Source of the DNA: Erwinia sp.
GTDB lineage: Bacteria > Pseudomonadota > Gammaproteobacteria > Enterobacterales > Enterobacteriaceae
DNA length: 7,178 nucleotides
Assembly: GCA_003512805.1 (NCBI GenBank)
Contig: DOOK01000222.1
Span: 1-7,178 of the forward strand
Reading direction: 5' to 3'
In this document: piece after piece, positions 5,319 through 7,178 of the stretch
Position numbering within the stretch: position 1 is the first letter of the stretch
Layout: each line of letters opens with the position of its first letter
Position numbers and translations under genes: made by a program
The notes under the pieces: model-generated
Told to the model about the DNA's origin: nothing
Database searches by the model: none
Seen by the model: only the letters and a program-made list of their open reading frames with translations

Positions 5319-6669
5319 TGCCCAGACCTCTGCGCCACGCGCGCACCTGAAAAAAACGCTGACTCTAATGCCTGTAGTGATGATGGGCCTGGCTTATATG
5401 CAGCCAATGACCCTGTTCGATACTTTCGGCATCGTTTCCGGCCTGACTGACGGTCACGTAGCAACCGCCTACGCCTTCGCGTTAATCGCGATTCTGTTTA
5501 CTGCGCTGAGCTATGGCAAGCTGGTTCGCCGCTTCCCGTCTGCCGGCTCGGCCTATACCTACGCCCAGAAAGCCATCAGTCCGCACGTTGGCTTTATGGT
5601 GGGCTGGTCCTCGCTGCTGGATTACCTGATCATGCCGATGATCAATATCCTGCTGGCGAAAATCTATTTTGAAGCGCTGGTGCCGGGTGTCCCGTCGTGG
5701 ATATTCGTGGTGCTGCTGGTTGGTTTTATGACCCTTTCTAACCTTAAGGGCATCAAAACCGTCGCTAACTTTAACAGCGTTATCGTCGTGCTGCAGATGG
5801 TGGTAATGGTCGCCATTACCGGCATGGTAATTTACGGCGTGGCGCACGGTGAAGGCACCGGCACGCTGGTCAGCAGCAAACCGTTCTGGTCCGAGCAGGC
5901 TCATGTGGTGCCGATGATTACCGGCGCAACCATCCTGTGCTTCTCGTTCCTGGGCTTTGACGGCATCAGTTCGCTGTCGGAAGAGACCAAAGATGCAGGA
6001 CGTGTGATCCCGAAAGCGATCTTTTTGACCGCCCTGATTGGCGGCGTGATCTTTATCGTGGTTTCTTACTTCCTGCAGCTCTACTTCCCGGACATTACGC
6101 GCTTTAAGGATCCAGATGCGTCGCAGCCGGAAATCATGCTCTATGTGGCGGGTAAAGCCTTCCAGTTCGGCATTCTGATTTTCTCCTGCATCACCGTGCT
6201 GGCTTCCGGCATGGCCGCGCACGCAGGCGTTTCTCGTCTGATGTACGTCATGGGCCGCGACGGCGTTTTCCCGGAGCGCTTCTTTGGTTATATACATCCG
6301 AAGCTGCATACGCCAGCGTTGAACGTATTGCTGGTAGGCGCTATCGCGCTGTCGGCCATTACTTTCGATCTGGTTACGGCGACGGCGCTAATCAACTTCG
6401 GTGCGCTGGTGGCCTTCACCTTTGTTAACCTCTCGGTCATCTCGCAGTTCTGGATCCGCGAAGGGCGTAACAAAACGCTGAAGGACAATATCAACTTCCT
6501 GGTGTTGCCAACGTGTGGCGCCCTGACGGTTGGCGCGCTATGGATTAACCTGGAAGAAAGCTCGATGATTCTGGGCCTGGTGTGGGGCGCTATTGGCCTG
6601 GTGTATCTGGCTGTGGTGACGCATCGCTTCCGTAAACCGGTACCGCAGTACACCGAAGAGCCTATGTAA
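5308..6669 (+). CDS. plaP: Putrescine importer PlaP (APC family, formerly YeeF)
   Basis: A 453-residue inner-membrane permease of the APC superfamily with about 12 hydrophobic helices; E. coli PlaP has 452. PlaP is a low-affinity, proton-driven putrescine importer, linked in E. coli to surface motility. The sequence follows PlaP rather than PuuP: start [23 protein letters not shown] (23-41), [13 protein letters not shown] (218-230), [19 protein letters not shown] (265-283), [17 protein letters not shown] (377-393) and the end KPVPQY (443-448), where PuuP has a different C-terminus. The substrate-site region GSAYTYAQ (80-87) and GWSSLLDYL (99-107) are intact. The start at 5308 has a strong GGGGAGG seven nt upstream, partly inside a predicted hairpin, and lies inside the end of the 64-codon leader ORF. 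A terminator follows directly. In E. coli plaP is not next to puuA (puuP is), so this neighbourhood is distinctive and gives putrescine uptake next to its first catabolic enzyme. Confidence 0.9.
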   Translation: MSHNAQTSAPRAHLKKTLTLMPVVMMGLAYMQPMTLFDTFGIVSGLTDGHVATAYAFALIAILFTALSYGKLVRRFPSAGSAYTYAQKAISPHVGFMVGWSSLLDYLIMPMINILLAKIYFEALVPGVPSWIFVVLLVGFMTLSNLKGIKTVANFNSVIVVLQMVVMVAITGMVIYGVAHGEGTGTLVSSKPFWSEQAHVVPMITGATILCFSFLGFDGISSLSEETKDAGRVIPKAIFLTALIGGVIFIVVSYFLQLYFPDITRFKDPDASQPEIMLYVAGKAFQFGILIFSCITVLASGMAAHAGVSRLMYVMGRDGVFPERFFGYIHPKLHTPALNVLLVGAIALSAITFDLVTATALINFGALVAFTFVNLSVISQFWIREGRNKTLKDNINFLVLPTCGALTVGALWINLEESSMILGLVWGAIGLVYLAVVTHRFRKPVPQYTEEPM

Positions 6670-6686
6670 ATTAGTATGCTACGTTG

Positions 6687-6726
6687 AAAAAGCCGGTTGG
6701 CCTCAAGCGCTAGCCGGCTTTTTTTT
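6687..6726 (+). terminator. Intrinsic terminator after plaP
   Basis: AAAAAGCCGGTT (6687-6698) pairs with AGCCGGCTTTTT (6712-6723) through 12 pairs including one G-U, with a 13-nt loop, and the T-run continues to 6726. It begins 17 bp after the plaP stop. The A-run on the left gives a shorter T-tract on the other strand, so weak action in both directions is possible. Confidence 0.9.
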
Positions 6727-7013
6727 GCTAAGTTTTTTGGTATCTTTATAGAGAATTATTTAAAAGTCAGGCCTGTTAATATCGCCGATAATTATACGCT
6801 TCTGTGCAAAATGGTATAAAGTTCCTTTATCGATCATGACCCAGCCTCAATTAATCGTGACATCTGCTGCGGAAACGCACAAAAAAATATTTAAATAAGT
6901 GTAATAACCGTAAATCAATTTAAAGTCTTTTATTAATTTGCCATGAATAAATTATTAATCATAATCTTTTCCCATTTAATAATGGTTGGCCTGGGGCGGG
7001 CTAAAACAAGAAT

Positions 7014-7042
7014 TTGTTAAAAACTGACATTTACTATATATA
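7014..7042 (+). promoter_or_regulatory. Candidate promoter reading out of the window
   Basis: TTGTTA (7014-7019, four of six) with a 17-bp spacer and TATATA (7037-7042, four of six), inside the run ACTATATATATTTCC; TATATT at 7039-7044 is an alternative -10. The expected start near 7049 would put the heptamer array into the 5' leader of the gene beyond 7178. Confidence 0.35.
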
Positions 7043-7110
7043 TTTCCTAATGCAAGCGTGCCAGATGCAACAGGTTGCCCTAAAGATAGGGAGGAAAGGC
7101 AAAATAATCT

Positions 7111-7145
7111 GCCAGGTGCCAGGTGCCAGGTGCCAGGTGCCAAGT
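7111..7145 (+). repeat. Tandem heptamer array, (GCCAGGT)x4 plus one degenerate unit
   Basis: Four perfect copies of GCCAGGT (7111-7138) followed by GCCAAGT (7139-7145). A lone GCCAGAT occurs at 7060-7066. Each perfect unit contains CCAGG, a Dcm methylation site, so four such sites sit at 7-bp spacing. A 7-bp unit is not a multiple of three. The array is prone to slippage and lies between a promoter candidate and the window end. Confidence 0.9.
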
Positions 7146-7178
7146 GCATTTGAAGAGCTATTGCAGTTTAAAGGAACA

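Larger units (their letters stand above)
6727..7178. other. AT-rich intergenic stretch, no convincing gene
   Basis: About 450 bases between the plaP terminator and the window end, very AT-rich from roughly 6880 to 6960. It holds an extended -10-like element TGGTATAAA (6812-6820), a near-direct repeat ATCATGAC/ATCGTGAC (6833-6840 and 6854-6861, 21 bp apart), a 25-codon hydrophobic ORF without a ribosome-binding site (6943-7020), a promoter candidate (7014-7042) and a heptamer array (7111-7145). I see no tRNA, known sRNA, insertion-sequence end or CRISPR. The final bases AAAGGAACA look like the approach to a start codon just outside the window. Confidence 0.6.

Noticed and set aside
5482..6309. 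275-codon open frame on the minus strand
   Set aside because: It lies wholly antisense to plaP, with His/Arg/Gln-rich composition typical of a shadow of a GC-rich membrane-protein gene.
5308..6669. Calling the permease PuuP because it neighbours puuA
   Set aside because: Its N-terminus, C-terminus and internal blocks fit PlaP much better than PuuP.

Overview
The window reads as enterobacterial chromosome (Enterobacterales; an Erwiniaceae-like genus such as Pantoea or Erwinia would fit, but I cannot fix the genus). The case rests on four proteins that align almost end to end, as I remember them, with E. coli K-12 PuuB, PuuR, PuuA and PlaP. Most of the window concerns uptake of putrescine and its breakdown by the gamma-glutamylation (Puu) route.

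Layout. (1) 1-1175, + strand, visibly AT-rich: a four-helix ArnE/ArnF-like membrane protein and a GT-A family 2 glycosyltransferase, two nucleotides apart. They look like a piece of a surface-polysaccharide or lipid-linked sugar locus. (2) 1235-3287, - strand, GC-rich: a shrunken relic of puuD, then puuR (repressor) and puuB (oxidase). (3) 3288-3512: the divergent control region, with back-to-back promoter candidates sharing one -35 core, a palindrome, and a perfect hairpin in the puuA leader. (4) 3513-4928, +: puuA, closed by a strong intrinsic terminator. (5) 5049-6669, +: a leader with a well-formed 64-codon upstream ORF that overlaps the start of plaP, then plaP and its terminator. (6) 6727-7178: AT-rich, mostly non-coding, ending in a tandem array of the heptamer GCCAGGT just upstream of whatever follows.

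How the genes work together. PlaP brings putrescine in. PuuA joins it to glutamate using ATP. PuuB oxidises gamma-glutamylputrescine to the aminobutyraldehyde. PuuR, whose cupin domain is thought to sense putrescine, represses the genes. The next steps, PuuC (aldehyde dehydrogenase), PuuD (gamma-glutamyl-GABA hydrolase) and PuuE (transaminase), are not encoded here. In E. coli the order is puuD-puuR-puuC-puuB-puuE with puuP beside puuA. Here puuD survives only as its two ends, puuC is absent between puuR and puuB, and plaP stands where a transporter gene would be expected.

The most notable observations are: the 64-codon puuD relic that still has a Shine-Dalgarno site and an ATGA overlap with puuR; the plaP leader ORF with a predicted hairpin over the plaP ribosome-binding site, an arrangement like known polyamine-gene leader peptides; an A AAA AAC slippery heptamer directly before the glycosyltransferase stop, with a sensible 20-codon -1 extension; and the heptamer array, which could be a variable element. 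All comparisons to E. coli are from memory; no database search was run.
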